Positions 8,037-25,148 of a stretch of DNA of 64,000 nt are shown one piece after another (the first letter of the stretch is position 1; each line of letters begins with the position of its first letter). Both the position numbers and the translations under genes were made by a program. The notes beneath the pieces are model-generated. The model had not been told where the DNA came from and did no database searches. It was given only the letters and a program-made list of their open reading frames with translations. Origin of the DNA: Rhodocyclaceae bacterium (GTDB lineage Bacteria; Pseudomonadota; Gammaproteobacteria; Burkholderiales; Rhodocyclaceae); NCBI GenBank assembly GCA_028714035.1, contig JAQTNA010000002.1, positions 1 through 64,000 on the forward strand. Reading direction: 5' to 3'.

Positions 8037-9812
8037 CTACAGGCGACCTGGCTTCACAGGGCTTTTAAGCCCATGTTTCTGCGCCAGAAGTTCGGCCAGC
8101 CGGTGCTTCTCCGCCCCATCCAGGCCCGAACTGCGTGCCTTGGCATTCAGAACCTCGATCTCCTGCCGGATCTGATCGAAGCGCAGGCTATCCACGAGAT
8201 CGTTGAACTCCGCCTCCAGCACACCCTCATCCGGGTGTTCGGCAGCGAGCTCCGACGAGAGTTCGTCAATCAAGCCGTGAAAGGGCGAACCCCGGAAATG
8301 CTCCAGCACCAGGCCCAGCCCACCCGTGGGCAATTCGCCATGGTCCACGGCGTCCGCGAGGGCCTTCAGAGCCTCCCCTTCAAGCCCGCCGGCCTGGATG
8401 ACTTCCACCGGCAAGCGCGCAGACCAGGCGGGTTTGTTCAGCACGACGGCCAGCAACCTGCGCACCTTGGGCGGCGGCGACCGGCGCGCCCCGCCCCTCA
8501 CCGCCTGGGCCGGCGGACGCGCAGCCGAGGCCAGGGGCTTGAGCCCGCACAATTGCTCCACTTCCCGCGCTTCCATCCGGGCGGCCCCCGCCAGGGAACG
8601 GGTCAGCTGTAGCCGCAGCATGGGCGCCTGCAAGCGGGATATGAGGGGCTTGGCGTCGAAAATCAAGCGGGACCGTCCCTCTCCCGTACTCAGATCCACC
8701 CGTGACTTCAGTTCCTGAAGCAGGAAGTCCGTGAGCGGCAGAGCCTTCGCCGCCTGCTCGGCATAGGCGTCCGGCCCGAATGCCCGCACGAAACTGTCAG
8801 GATCGTGCTCCGGCGGCAGAAAAAGAAAGGCCGCGCTCTTGCCATCCGGCAATTGCTCCAGGCTCGCCTCCAGGGCGCGCCAGGCCGCCTTGCGCCCGGC
8901 GGCATCGCCATCGAAGCAGAACACCACCCGCTCCGCCAGTCGAAGCAGCTTGTGCACGTGGTTGGGCGTCGTCGCGGTCCCCAGGGTGGCCACCGCATTG
9001 CCCACGCCGAACTGCGCCAGGGCCACGACATCCATGTAGCCCTCCACCACGATCACCGTCCCCTCGGAACGGATGGTGCGCTGCGCCTGGGGCAGGCCGT
9101 AAAGCTCCCGCCCCTTCTCGAAGAGCGGCGTTTCCGGCGAGTTGAGGTATTTCGGCTCGCCCTTGTCCAATATCCGGCCACCGAAGCCCACCACGTTGCC
9201 CTTGCCATCCAGAATGGGAAACATGATGCGGTCGCGGAAGCGATCGTAACGGCGGCCCGAGTCGTTCTCGATCACCAGCCCCGCTTCCAGCAATTCCGGG
9301 ACATCGTACCGAGGGAAGACCTGCTTCAGGGAGGACCAGTCGTCGGGGGCATAACCGATGCCGAAACGGGCCGCCACCTCGCCGGTGAGACCTCGCCCCT
9401 TGAGATATTCGATGGCCCTCGGGCTCTGCTTGAGCTGCTCCCGGTAGAACCGGGCCGCCCGGGCCATGACCTCCACCAGGGACGCCGATTTCTCCTGGCG
9501 CGCCGGGTCCGGCGCGCTGCGCTCCTCCGGTACGGCCAGCCCCAGCTTGGCGGCCAGATCCCGGATCGCGTCCGGGTAGGAAAGGCCCGCATACTCCATG
9601 AGAAAGCCGATGGCGCTGCCATGGGCGCCGCAGCCAAAGCAGTGGTAAAACTGCTTGGTGGGGCTGACGGTGAAGGAAGGGCTCTTCTCGTTGTGGAACG
9701 GGCAGCAGGCCTGGTAATTGGCCCCGGCCTTCTTCAGCGGCACATAGCGCTCCACCACGTCGACGATGTCGGCGCGAGCCAGCAGATCCTGGATGAAGGA
9801 CTGGGGAATCAT
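8037..9812 (-). CDS. dnaG: DNA primase DnaG
   Basis: 591 aa, the usual length. The CHC2 zinc-binding domain is N-terminal (CCPFHNEKSPSFTVSP then FYHCFGCGAHG). The catalytic TOPRIM core shows VIVVEGYMDVVAL and VFCFDGDAAGRKAA, with the acidic metal-binding residues. The C-terminal part binds DnaB. DnaG synthesises RNA primers at the replication fork. No Shine-Dalgarno sequence is visible before the ATG, because a palindromic repeat (9820-9866) fills the gap behind yqeY; translation may depend on coupling or reduced initiation. Confidence 0.97.
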   Translation of the reverse strand: MIPQSFIQDLLARADIVDVVERYVPLKKAGANYQACCPFHNEKSPSFTVSPTKQFYHCFGCGAHGSAIGFLMEYAGLSYPDAIRDLAAKLGLAVPEERSAPDPARQEKSASLVEVMARAARFYREQLKQSPRAIEYLKGRGLTGEVAARFGIGYAPDDWSSLKQVFPRYDVPELLEAGLVIENDSGRRYDRFRDRIMFPILDGKGNVVGFGGRILDKGEPKYLNSPETPLFEKGRELYGLPQAQRTIRSEGTVIVVEGYMDVVALAQFGVGNAVATLGTATTPNHVHKLLRLAERVVFCFDGDAAGRKAAWRALEASLEQLPDGKSAAFLFLPPEHDPDSFVRAFGPDAYAEQAAKALPLTDFLLQELKSRVDLSTGEGRSRLIFDAKPLISRLQAPMLRLQLTRSLAGAARMEAREVEQLCGLKPLASAARPPAQAVRGGARRSPPPKVRRLLAVVLNKPAWSARLPVEVIQAGGLEGEALKALADAVDHGELPTGGLGLVLEHFRGSPFHGLIDELSSELAAEHPDEGVLEAEFNDLVDSLRFDQIRQEIEVLNAKARSSGLDGAEKHRLAELLAQKHGLKSPVKPGRL

Positions 9813-9819
9813 TGTGTTT

Positions 9820-9866
9820 GTAGGTCGGCCTTCAGGCCGACATGTCGGGCTAAAGCCCGACCCACA
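9820..9866. repeat. GTAGGTCGG palindromic repeat, copy 1 (yqeY-dnaG gap)
   Basis: Two short hairpins, GTCGGCC-TTCA-GGCCGAC and GTCGGGCTAAAGCCCGAC, are joined by AT. The element begins 2 bp after the yqeY stop and ends 8 bp before the dnaG ATG. It shares its plan with copies at 15003, 58714 and 62792. Confidence 0.8.
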
Positions 9867-9867
9867 T

Positions 9868-10314
9868 CTAGTGCGTCAACGTAGCCTTGACCATCCCCGA
9901 CACCTGCCCCATGTCCGCTCGGCCGGCGAGTTTCGCCTTGACCGCGGCCATGACCTTGCCCATGTCGGCCGGCCCCTTGGCACCTGTCTCGGCCACGACG
10001 GCGGCGATCACCGCCCCGACCTCCTCCGTGGAGAGCGCCTGGGGCATGTAGGCGGACAGCACGCCGATTTCAAACCGCTCCTGCTCCGCCAGGTCCGGGC
10101 GATTGCCGGCCTCGTACTGGGCCACGGAATCCCGGCGCTGCTTGAGCGCCTTTTCCACCACGGCCACCACGGCCGCGTCGTCCATGACGATGCGCTCGTC
10201 CACTTCCTTCTGCTTGATCGCGGCGAGCAGCAGGCGGATGGCCGAGAGGCGCGGCGCATCCTTGGCGCGCATGGCGGACTTCATGTCTTCGGCAATCTGA
10301 TCCTTGAGCAGCAA
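9868..10314 (-). CDS. yqeY: GatB/YqeY-domain protein
   Basis: 148 aa when begun at TTG 10312-10314, giving (M)LLKDQIAEDMKSAMRAKD. The family almost always starts this way, and GGAAAGG lies nearby upstream. Upstream in-frame codons add unconserved residues. The helical N-terminal half contains RLSAIRLLLAAIKQKEVDER and the C-terminal half the GatB-like domain (GPADMGKVMAAVKAKLAGRADMG). The role is unproven; the domain resembles the tRNA-binding tail of amidotransferase GatB. It sits between rpsU and dnaG, a common betaproteobacterial order. Confidence 0.88.
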   Translation of the reverse strand: MLLKDQIAEDMKSAMRAKDAPRLSAIRLLLAAIKQKEVDERIVMDDAAVVAVVEKALKQRRDSVAQYEAGNRPDLAEQERFEIGVLSAYMPQALSTEEVGAVIAAVVAETGAKGPADMGKVMAAVKAKLAGRADMGQVSGMVKATLTH

Positions 10315-10421
10315 GACGACACCCCTTTCCGATGGACGACAAGCGAAAAAAGCCCCGCCATATCCATGGCAGAGGCTTCGTTCAGCGGGTTTTGCGCCAG
10401 GCACCGAGGCGCAAGAACGCC

Positions 10422-10634
10422 TTAGTACATCTTGGGCGGCAGTTGCTGGCTGCGGATCCGCTTGTGATGGCGCTTCACGGCGGCGGCCAGCTTGCGCTTG
10501 CGCTCGGAGGTGGGCTTCTCGTAGAACTCGCGCGCGCGCAGTTCGGTAAGAATGCCAGTCTTCTCAATGGTGCGCTTGAAGCGGCGGATCGCTACCTCGA
10601 ACGGCTCGTTTTCCTTGACGCGGACTCCCGGCAT
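10422..10634 (-). CDS. rpsU: 30S ribosomal protein S21
   Basis: 70 aa from the ATG at 10632-10634 ([20 protein letters not shown]), preceded by AAGGA; an upstream frame start would add 22 unconserved residues. The basic helix region [19 protein letters not shown] is characteristic. S21 helps base pairing between mRNA and the 16S 3' end during initiation. It is the first gene of the rpsU-yqeY-dnaG-rpoD operon and has its own promoter (10672-10700). Confidence 0.97.
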   Translation of the reverse strand: MPGVRVKENEPFEVAIRRFKRTIEKTGILTELRAREFYEKPTSERKRKLAAAVKRHHKRIRSQQLPPKMY

Positions 10635-10671
10635 TGCAGTTCCTTGATTTTCAAATTGGTGAAAGGGCGGA

Positions 10672-10700
10672 ATTCTACAGTTCCCGCCATGACAATTCAA
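10672..10700 (-). promoter_or_regulatory. Sigma-70 promoter of rpsU operon
   Basis: On the minus strand TTGAAT (10695-10700), a 17-nt spacer, and TAGAAT (10672-10677), 37 nt before the rpsU start. It lies immediately behind the rpoC-end hairpin, so rpsU-rpoD starts a new transcription unit. Confidence 0.7.
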
Positions 10701-10735
10701 GGAGAACTTGACCCGGGGGTCGGAAACGTTCTCCT
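10700..10735 (-). terminator. Nested hairpin behind rpoC
   Basis: Outer arms AGGAGAAC and GTTCTCCT enclose a second stem, GACCC and GGGTC. It lies just after the rpoC stop. There is no clear T-run, so it may act as a 3'-end stabiliser or a factor-assisted terminator. Confidence 0.5.
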
Positions 10736-10744
10736 CGAACCGAG

Positions 10745-14989
<4,245 letters not shown>

Positions 14990-15002
14990 GGGTTTTTCTC
15001 CT

Positions 15003-15048
15003 GTAGGTCGGGCTTAAGCCCGACATGTCGGCCCGAGGGCCGACCTAC
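15003..15048. repeat. GTAGGTCGG palindromic repeat, copy 2 (rpoB-rpoC gap)
   Basis: GTAGGTCGGGCTTAAGCCC is followed by ACATGTCGGCCC and the inverse arm ending GGCCGACCTAC. The element begins 6 bp after the rpoB stop and ends 14 bp before rpoC, leaving the rpoC ribosome-binding site (AGGAG) outside or at the edge of it. A repeat inserted in the rpoBC junction without breaking the operon is noteworthy. Confidence 0.85.
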
Positions 15049-15053
15049 CAATT

Positions 15054-19127
<4,074 letters not shown>

Positions 19128-19328
19128 GACATCTCCGGTTGAGGAGTCGGAAGACAGAAGACAGGATTCCACCCTTCCTGAGCCCCGCCTGAATCCAGGC
19201 GCGGACGGGTGAAACGCTCTTTTCCAGCCTCCGGGTAACACAAGACCCGAAACTTCTCCGGGCGGACAGCAACATGCCCCAGACTTCATCGGGCAGCAAC
19301 TCACGGCCCGAAACTACAAAGCACAAAC

Positions 19329-19354
19329 GGGCCGGTGGCTTTCGCCACCGACCC
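19329..19354 (-). promoter_or_regulatory. Hairpin in the rplL-rpoB spacer (attenuator or RNase site)
   Basis: An 11-bp stem with one mismatch and a GAAA tetraloop on the minus strand lies right behind the rplL stop, in the 244-nt spacer before rpoB. In many proteobacteria this spacer holds a partial terminator and RNase III site that lowers rpoBC expression relative to L7/L12. There is no T-run, so processing or partial attenuation is the likely role. Confidence 0.55.
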
Positions 19355-19371
19355 CCTTGCGGGACGAGGAC

Positions 19372-19743
19372 TTACTTGACCTCGGCCTTGGCGCCGGCTT
19401 CCACCAGTTGCTTCATGATGGCTTCGGCGTCGGCCTTGGCGATAGCTTCCTTGACAGGCTTCGGAGCGCCGTCCACCAGATCCTTGGCTTCCTTCAGGCC
19501 CAGGCCGGTGATGGCACGCACCACCTTGATGGTGTTGACCTTGTTGTCGCCGGCAGCCAGCAGGATGACGTCGAACTCGGTCTTCTCTTCCACGACGGCG
19601 GCGGGGCCGGCGGCGGGGCCGGCAGCAGCCATGGAGGCGGCGGAAACGCCGAACTTCTCTTCGAATGCCTTGACCAGCTCATTCAGTTCCATGACCGTCA
19701 GATTACCGACGGCTTCCAGGATGTCTTCTTTGGTGATAGCCAT
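19372..19743 (-). CDS. rplL: 50S ribosomal protein L7/L12
   Basis: 123 aa. The N-terminal dimerisation helix ([20 protein letters not shown]), an Ala/Pro/Gly-rich hinge ([15 protein letters not shown]) and the C-terminal factor-binding domain ([20 protein letters not shown], then [15 protein letters not shown]) appear in order. It forms the stalk that recruits EF-Tu and EF-G. It lies 49 nt downstream of rplJ, as usual. Confidence 0.99.
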   Translation of the reverse strand: MAITKEDILEAVGNLTVMELNELVKAFEEKFGVSAASMAAAGPAAGPAAVVEEKTEFDVILLAAGDNKVNTIKVVRAITGLGLKEAKDLVDGAPKPVKEAIAKADAEAIMKQLVEAGAKAEVK

Positions 19744-19792
19744 TTAATAACTCCAGATTCAGATCAGATCGTTGCAGATAGCGAAAAGCGCA

Positions 19793-20320
19793 TCAGGCAG
19801 CAGCGGTTTCTTCCGCGGCAGCTTCCGGGGCCGGACCGCCACGCTTCTCGGCCAGAGCAGCCAGGGCGCGGGCGAAAGCGGAGACGGGAGCCTGGAACAT
19901 GCCGAGCAGTTGAGACAGCAGAACTTCGCGGCTCGGGATCGAGGCCAGAGCCTGGACACCCGCCTTGTCGAGCACCTTGCCAGCAAAACAGCCCGCCTTG
20001 ATAACGATCTTGTCGTTGGTCTTGGCGAACTCGCTCACAACCTTGGCTGCCGCCACGGCGTCGGTAGAGACGCTGTAAAGCAGAGGGCCAACCATCTGGT
20101 CGGCCAGAGGCGCGAACGGCGTCCCGGCGGCGGCGCGGCGTACCAGCGTGTTCTTGACCACACGCAGATAAACACCACCGTCACGCGCCTGAGCACGCAG
20201 CTTGGTAAGTGCGGCGACATTGATGCCGCGGTATTCGGCCACGACGACGGTCTGGGCTTTCGCCAGCTGTTCCGCCACCTCGGCCACTACGGCTTTCTTG
20301 TCATCGAGATTTAGACCCAC
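19793..20320 (-). CDS. rplJ: 50S ribosomal protein L10
   Basis: 175 aa. The start is taken as GTG at 20318-20320, giving (M)[24 protein letters not shown] lies 8 nt upstream of this GTG, and the ATG at 20333-20335 overlaps that ribosome-binding site, so it is not the start. The body ([20 protein letters not shown] and [14 protein letters not shown]) is typical. L10 anchors the L7/L12 stalk and represses its own operon by binding the mRNA leader, which here carries an inserted repeat element (20449-20567). Confidence 0.97.
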   Translation of the reverse strand: MGLNLDDKKAVVAEVAEQLAKAQTVVVAEYRGINVAALTKLRAQARDGGVYLRVVKNTLVRRAAAGTPFAPLADQMVGPLLYSVSTDAVAAAKVVSEFAKTNDKIVIKAGCFAGKVLDKAGVQALASIPSREVLLSQLLGMFQAPVSAFARALAALAEKRGGPAPEAAAEETAAA

Positions 20321-20633
20321 GGGTCTTTCCTCCATTCAAGTCAACACACGACCCGCGAAATTGCGGAGTCGCACCCACGGCGACCTGGATCAGGAGTGTG
20401 GCCGTTGCCGGCCTGAATCCTTTCCCTGGGACACCGTCTGCGTTGGGTTCAGGGATCAGAGGTCAGGAATCAGGGATCAGAAAACCCCTTAAACCAAACC
20501 TCACTCCTTCAATTAAGCGCCGGTTGGAACTCAAACATCTGATGCCTGATTCCTGATACCTGACGCCCCTACGGTCTTTGACGACCTGCCGCGCCCGCCG
20601 GGTCGCCCCGACCGGCGCGACAGCCCAAAGTCA
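20321..20633 (-). promoter_or_regulatory. rplJ leader (L10-binding region) carrying an inserted inverted repeat
   Basis: The 313-nt gap between rplA and rplJ contains, on the minus strand, CGTCAAAGACCGTAGGGG (around 20568-20585) and, about 130 nt later, CAACGCAGACGGTGTCCC (around 20426-20443). These look like the two outer halves of the L10 leader, pairing GACCGT with ACGGT. Between them lies a stuttered element, 20449-20480 against 20539-20567, whose arms are imperfect reverse complements. The region near 20585-20625 forms an additional GC hairpin. The leader assignment is from memory of the family. Confidence 0.5.
20449..20567. repeat. Stuttered inverted element, TCAGGAATCAGG type
   Basis: The left arm (20449-20480) repeats the word ATCAG/GTCAGGA. 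The right arm (20539-20567) is its approximate reverse complement, about 23 of 29 positions. A 58-nt centre is AT-richer than its surroundings. It resembles in plan the elements at 22851, 39739, 40771 and 41470. Confidence 0.65.
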
Positions 20634-21323
20634 TTACAGCGTGGATTGATCCACGCGCACACCACCACCCATCGTGCTGGACACGGCGATCTTGCGCAGG
20701 TAGACACCCTTGCTTGCCGCCGGCTTGGCCTTGTTCAGCGCCTCGATCAGAGCCTTCAGGTTCTGCTCCAGGGACTCCACGGCGAAAGACGCGCGACCGA
20801 TGGTACAGGCCACGATGCCGCCCTTGTCGGTGCGGTACTGAACCTGGCCGGCCTTGGCGTTCTTCACGGCATTGGCCACGTCCATGGTCACCGTGCCCAC
20901 CTTGGGGTTCGGCATCAGGCCGCGGGGGCCGAGAATCTGACCCAGCTGGCCGACCACGCGCATGGAATCGGGGGTGGCGATACAGACATCAAAATTCAAC
21001 TCGCCGGCCTTGATCTGGGCAGCCAGATCATCGAAGCCGACGATGTCGGCGCCGGCGGCCTTGGCGGCCTCGGCCTTGTCGCCCTGGGCGAACACGGCGA
21101 CGCGGACGGTCTTGCCGGTACCGGCGGGCAGCACCACGGAGCCGCGCACCACCTGGTCGGATTTCCGGGGGTCCACACCCAGGTTCACGGCCACGTCCAC
21201 GGACTCGTCGAACTTGGCGGTGGCGGTATCCTTCACCAGGGCCAGCGCCTCGGCGGCCGGGTAGGCCTTGGTGCGATCAATCTTGGTGCGCAGGGCCACT
21301 ACGCGCTTGGAAATCTTAGCCAT
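20634..21323 (-). CDS. rplA: 50S ribosomal protein L1
   Basis: 229 aa, full length. It starts [20 protein letters not shown] and has the conserved [17 protein letters not shown] and the C-terminal [21 protein letters not shown]1 binds 23S rRNA at the E-site stalk and represses the L11 operon translationally. Its ATG follows the rplK stop directly (21323/21324), so the two are coupled. Confidence 0.99.
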   Translation of the reverse strand: MAKISKRVVALRTKIDRTKAYPAAEALALVKDTATAKFDESVDVAVNLGVDPRKSDQVVRGSVVLPAGTGKTVRVAVFAQGDKAEAAKAAGADIVGFDDLAAQIKAGELNFDVCIATPDSMRVVGQLGQILGPRGLMPNPKVGTVTMDVANAVKNAKAGQVQYRTDKGGIVACTIGRASFAVESLEQNLKALIEALNKAKPAASKGVYLRKIAVSSTMGGGVRVDQSTL

Positions 21324-21755
21324 TTACAGGCCCTCCACGGTGATGCCCATGCTGCGGGCGCTGCCGGCGATGGTACGGACGGCGGCGTCCATATCCGCGG
21401 CGGTCAGATCCTTCATCTTGGCCTTGGCGATATCCTCCACCTGGGCGCGGGTCAGCGAGCCCACCTTGTCGGTATGGGGCTTGGCGCTGCCGGACTTGAT
21501 GCCCGCCGCCTTCTTGATCAGGATGGACGCGGGCGGCGTCTTCATGATGAAGGTGAAGCTCTTGTCCGCGAAGGCGGTGATCACCACGGGGATGGGCAGG
21601 CCGACTTCCACGCCCTGCGTCGCCGCGTTGAATTCCTTGCAGAAGGCCATGATGTTCAGGCCGCGCTGACCCAGGGCCGGGCCGATGGGCGGGCTGGGAT
21701 TGGCTTTACCCGCCGGCACTTGCAGCTTGATAAAGCCGATGATTTTCTTTGCCAT
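21324..21755 (-). CDS. rplK: 50S ribosomal protein L11
   Basis: 143 aa, starting [20 protein letters not shown] with the conserved [20 protein letters not shown] and the C-terminal rRNA-binding domain ([14 protein letters not shown]). It forms the GTPase-associated centre with L10 and is the target of RelA signalling. It follows nusG after a gap with a strong hairpin and precedes rplA with no spacer. Confidence 0.99.
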   Translation of the reverse strand: MAKKIIGFIKLQVPAGKANPSPPIGPALGQRGLNIMAFCKEFNAATQGVEVGLPIPVVITAFADKSFTFIMKTPPASILIKKAAGIKSGSAKPHTDKVGSLTRAQVEDIAKAKMKDLTAADMDAAVRTIAGSARSMGITVEGL

Positions 21756-21817
21756 TTCAAACTCCTGTCATGGGTACATGCGAGACTGGCCGTCTCTCCC
21801 CTTTGAAAACGGGAAAC

Positions 21818-21843
21818 CGCCCGGAGGGCAAACCCTCCGGGCG
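21818..21843 (-). terminator. Perfect 11-bp hairpin between nusG and rplK
   Basis: CGCCCGGAGGG and CCCTCCGGGCG are separated by a 4-nt loop; on the minus strand they are followed by GTTTCCCGTTTTC. It probably reduces read-through from secE-nusG into the ribosomal genes. The T-run is interrupted, so it may be partial. Confidence 0.6.
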
Positions 21844-21856
21844 CATCCCTCCGTGC

Positions 21857-22390
21857 TCAGGCCTTCTCGACCTGCGCGAATTCCAGTTCCACGGGGGTCG
21901 CCCGACCAAAGATGGTCACCGACACACGCAGCTTGTTCTTTTCGTAATTCACGTCTTCCACGTAGCCGTGGAAATCCGTGAAGGGACCATCCTTGACCCG
22001 AACCATCTCGCCCGGCTCGAACAGCACCTTGGGCCGAGGCTTGTCCACGCCTTCCTGCATCTGTTGCAGGATTTTTTCCACTTCCTTGGGGGAGATGGGC
22101 GTGGGCTTGGTGGCCGTGCCGCCGACGAACCCGGTGACGCGAGGCGTGTTCTTCACCAGGTGCCAGCTCTCGTCGTTCATGTCCATTTCCACCAGCACGT
22201 AGCCGGGGAAGAACTTGCGCTCGGAAGTATGCTTCTGGCCGGCCTTCATCTCGACCACTTCCTCCACGGGGACCAGGATCTGGCCGAACATGTCCTGCAT
22301 GCCGGCGCGAATGATGCGCTCCTGCATGGCACGCATCACCGACTTCTCGAAGCCGGAATAGGCGTGCACCACATACCAACGTTTCGTCAT
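21857..22390 (-). CDS. nusG: Transcription termination/antitermination factor NusG
   Basis: 177 aa from ATG 22388-22390 ([20 protein letters not shown]). The NGN domain includes [20 protein letters not shown], and the C-terminal KOW domain starts [20 protein letters not shown]. NusG stabilises elongation and links polymerase to Rho or the ribosome. Its ATG overlaps the secE stop in ATGA. The frame is open further upstream into secE, but that part is a shadow. Confidence 0.98.
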   Translation of the reverse strand: MTKRWYVVHAYSGFEKSVMRAMQERIIRAGMQDMFGQILVPVEEVVEMKAGQKHTSERKFFPGYVLVEMDMNDESWHLVKNTPRVTGFVGGTATKPTPISPKEVEKILQQMQEGVDKPRPKVLFEPGEMVRVKDGPFTDFHGYVEDVNYEKNKLRVSVTIFGRATPVELEFAQVEKA

Positions 22391-22740
22391 ATCTTCTTCC
22401 AGCCCAGGACCAGGTCGTAAAGCGCCCATTCCAGACTCTTGTCGGTAATCCAGAGGAACAGGGCCATGATCACGACGAACGCGAAAATGATGCCTGTGGT
22501 CTGCACGGTTTCCTTGCGCGTGGGCCAGGCAACCTTTTTGGTTTCCGTCCAGGCGTCCTTGCCGAAGGCAAAAAAGCGCTGCCCCGACTCGGTTTGCCAA
22601 GCCACCGCTGCGCCGGCACCGAGACCCGCCAGGACCGACAGCACGCCAAAAATGGCGGGGCTGCCGGAGAGCAGGTAAAAGCCAGCCACGCCGGCGATCA
22701 CCAGGGCGACAGCCAGCGCGAACTTGATATTGTCGGCCAT
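22387..22740 (-). CDS. secE: Protein translocase subunit SecE
   Basis: 117 aa from ATG 22738-22740 ([20 protein letters not shown]). Three membrane segments are visible: two N-terminal (about 6-26 and 30-48) and one C-terminal ([20 protein letters not shown]). The conserved amphipathic stretch [19 protein letters not shown] precedes the last segment. This is the long, three-TM proteobacterial form. It stabilises SecY in the translocon. The gene is co-transcribed with tRNA-Trp upstream and nusG downstream. Confidence 0.97.
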   Translation of the reverse strand: MADNIKFALAVALVIAGVAGFYLLSGSPAIFGVLSVLAGLGAGAAVAWQTESGQRFFAFGKDAWTETKKVAWPTRKETVQTTGIIFAFVVIMALFLWITDKSLEWALYDLVLGWKKI

Positions 22741-22768
22741 GAAGAAAGTGCGTCCGAACCAGAGTATG

Positions 22769-22844
22769 TGGCAGGCCAAGAGGGAATCGAACCCCCAACC
22801 TTCGGTTTTGGAGACCGACGCTCTGCCAGTTGAGCTATTGGCCT
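22769..22844 (-). tRNA. tRNA-Trp (CCA anticodon)
   Basis: Acceptor arms AGGCCAA and TTGGCCT, D-arm TAGCTCA...GGCAGAGC, anticodon loop CTCCAAA, T-arm GGGGGTTCGATTCCC, discriminator G, and encoded CCA at 22769-22771. It lies between tuf and secE, the standard position. Confidence 0.95.
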
Positions 22845-22850
22845 GTTGTT

Positions 22851-22948
22851 GTCAGTTATCAGTTATCAGTTATCAGTTGCCAGCTTTTCATGCGCGCCGT
22901 AGGCGCGGATGCTTCACTGACAACTGCCAACTGTCACCTGACAACTGC
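22851..22948. repeat. Stuttered inverted element, TCAGTTATCAGT type (tuf-tRNA-Trp gap)
   Basis: The left arm repeats TCAGTTA/TCAGT four times (22851-22883). The right arm (about 22917-22947) carries CTGACAACTG twice, around ACTGCCAACTGTCAC, the approximate reverse complement. A small GCGCGCC-GTA-GGCGCG hairpin lies in the centre. The right arm ends at the tuf stop codon. Confidence 0.65.
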
Positions 22949-24139
22949 TTATTCGATCACCTTCGCGACCACGCCGGCGCCGACGGTACGGCCGCCTTCG
23001 CGAATGGCGAAGCGCAGACCTTCTTCCATGGCGATCGGGGCGATCAGCTTGACGACGATGGACACGTTGTCGCCCGGCATCACCATCTCCGTGCCTTCCG
23101 GCAGGGCGATGGAACCGGTCACGTCCGTCGTCCGGAAATAGAACTGGGGACGATAGCCGTTGAAGAACGGGGTGTGACGACCGCCTTCGTCCTTGGACAG
23201 GACATACACCTCGGCCGTGAAGTGGGTGTGCGGCGTGATCGAACCGGGCTTGGCCAGAACCTGGCCCCGCTCCACGTCCTCGCGCTTCGTGCCGCGCAGC
23301 AGCACGCCCACGTTGTCGCCGGCCTGACCCTGGTCCAGCAACTTGCGGAACATTTCCACGCCGGTACAGGTGGTCTTCACCGTGGGCTTGATACCGACGA
23401 TTTCGATTTCTTCGCCCACCTTGACGATGCCGCGCTCGATACGGCCGGTCACCACCGTGCCGCGACCGGAGATGGAGAACACGTCTTCCACCGGCATCAG
23501 GAACGCGCCATCCACGGCACGCTCGGGCGTCGGGATGTAGCTGTCCAGCGCTTCGGCCAGCTTCAGGATCGAGCCTTCGCCCATCGGACCCTTGTCACCG
23601 TCCAGCGCCATGCGGGCGGAACCGGTGATGATGGGCACGTCGTCGCCCGGGAAGTCGTACTTGGAAAGCAGCTCGCGCACTTCCATTTCCACCAGTTCCA
23701 GCAGCTCGGCGTCGTCCACCAGGTCAGCCTTGTTCAGGTAGACGATGATGTAGGGCACGCCCACCTGACGGGACAGCAGGATGTGCTCGCGCGTCTGGGG
23801 CATGGGGCCGTCAGCGGCGGAACAGACCAGGATCGCGCCGTCCATCTGCGCGGCACCCGTGATCATGTTCTTCACGTAGTCGGCGTGGCCCGGGCAATCC
23901 ACGTGGGCGTAGTGACGGTTGGCCGTCTCGTACTCGACGTGGGCGGTATTGATGGTGATGCCGCGCGCCTTTTCTTCCGGCGCCGCGTCAATCTGGTCGT
24001 AGGCCTTGGCCTCGCCACCAAACTTCGCGCACAGCACCGACGTGATCGCCGCCGTCAGCGTCGTCTTGCCATGGTCCACGTGACCAATCGTACCCACGTT
24101 TACGTGCGGTTTCGTCCGCTCGAATTTTGCCTTTGCCAT
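22949..24139 (-). CDS. tuf: Elongation factor Tu
   Basis: 396 aa from ATG 24137-24139 ([20 protein letters not shown]). The G motifs are [26 protein letters not shown] and GSARMALDG, and domains 2 and 3 follow intact (the C-terminus ends [17 protein letters not shown]). It delivers aminoacyl-tRNA to the ribosome. It sits in the tRNA-tufB type cluster; a second tuf in the str operon would be expected elsewhere. A predicted RHS toxin about 1 kb away may target this protein family. Confidence 0.99.
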   Translation of the reverse strand: MAKAKFERTKPHVNVGTIGHVDHGKTTLTAAITSVLCAKFGGEAKAYDQIDAAPEEKARGITINTAHVEYETANRHYAHVDCPGHADYVKNMITGAAQMDGAILVCSAADGPMPQTREHILLSRQVGVPYIIVYLNKADLVDDAELLELVEMEVRELLSKYDFPGDDVPIITGSARMALDGDKGPMGEGSILKLAEALDSYIPTPERAVDGAFLMPVEDVFSISGRGTVVTGRIERGIVKVGEEIEIVGIKPTVKTTCTGVEMFRKLLDQGQAGDNVGVLLRGTKREDVERGQVLAKPGSITPHTHFTAEVYVLSKDEGGRHTPFFNGYRPQFYFRTTDVTGSIALPEGTEMVMPGDNVSIVVKLIAPIAMEEGLRFAIREGGRTVGAGVVAKVIE

Positions 24140-24240
24140 GTCGGTACCTGCCCCAATAAAGTCAATCGGAAAAAACCGGCACACGCTATCCGGAATGCAC
24201 TAAAACACACCAGAAACGCATACCGGCGACCCGGAAAATC

Positions 24241-24315
<75 letters not shown>

Positions 24316-24335
24316 AATTCTTACTGCAACGCTGG

Positions 24336-24409
24336 TGGAGCGGGTGAAGGGAATCGAACCCTCGTCATAAGCTTGGAAGGCTTCTGCTCTACCATTGAGC
24401 TACACCCGC
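24336..24409 (-). tRNA. tRNA-Gly (TCC)
   Basis: Acceptor arms GCGGGTG and CACCCGC, D-arm TAGCTCAATGGTAGAGCA, anticodon loop CTTCCAA, T-arm GAGGGTTCGATTCCCTT, and encoded CCA at 24336-24338. It lies 20 nt upstream of tRNA-Thr in the same transcript. Confidence 0.95.
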
Positions 24410-24478
24410 GTCGCCTGCCACTTCAGCCACTCCGTCCAGACCGCAAACAAGCGCGGCCCAACCGGCGTACTACGCATA

Positions 24479-24563
<85 letters not shown>

Positions 24564-24576
24564 AACAGAGCCGCCT

Positions 24577-24605
24577 ATTATCGGGGTGTCAGAAAATAAA
24601 GTCAA
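24577..24605 (-). promoter_or_regulatory. Sigma-70 promoter of the tRNA-tuf operon
   Basis: On the minus strand TTGACT (24600-24605), a 17-nt spacer, and GATAAT (24577-24582); tRNA-Tyr begins 14 nt after the -10 box. The GC-rich CACCCC between the boxes' end and the start resembles a stringent discriminator. The remaining 180 nt up to 24785 hold nothing I recognise. Confidence 0.8.
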
Positions 24606-24785
24606 AGGTTTTTTGAACCTTTTTATAACAAACTCAGGCAAGACCTTGCCACGCGCAAGGGGCCTCCCCCAGAAATCTCGCGCGCGGGGCTCAAGACGCC
24701 CCGACCACCGTAGCCCCCCCTGAGGTGGCGCCTCAATCCCTACGGCGCTCGTCGGCGAGAGCCAGCTTCCTGGCCTCCAAAGGAC

Positions 24786-25148
24786 CTAATCGGCCCTGCT
24801 CAACCAGTGCCCGCCCAAGACAATATCGGCGATTGCTGCGCCACCGCCTCGCCACCAACTTAAGTCGCACGGTACGCTTGGATCGAATCTCGAAATAGGA
24901 ACCCAAGTAACTCCACAGCCAAGTACCTCTGCGCCGATTAACGCGTCTAGGTTGTCTCGCGCCAAACGCGGGCTAGCAACGGCACATGCATACCGAACGC
25001 CCCCCGCTTCTGATGGAGTATCAAATTCAATCAGTACGGAATTCGTCGTCATATCGACGGCACGGATGCAGCCTTGAGTGGGCGCGTCTACAAAGTCATT
25101 CGCCCGAATCGTTACGGAGCGACCAATCAGAGAATTAGCGGTGGACAT
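24786..25148 (-). CDS. Putative immunity protein of the RHS toxin
   Basis: 120 aa with no family I recognise. It begins MSTANSLIGRSVTIRANDFV and is a soluble, beta-rich sequence with a tryptophan cluster near the end (WVPISRF and SWWRGGG). Its start overlaps the last base of the upstream RHS toxin gene, the usual place for a cognate immunity gene in polymorphic toxin loci. The function is inferred only from position and size. Confidence 0.5.
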   Translation of the reverse strand: MSTANSLIGRSVTIRANDFVDAPTQGCIRAVDMTTNSVLIEFDTPSEAGGVRYACAVASPRLARDNLDALIGAEVLGCGVTWVPISRFDPSVPCDLSWWRGGGAAIADIVLGGHWLSRAD

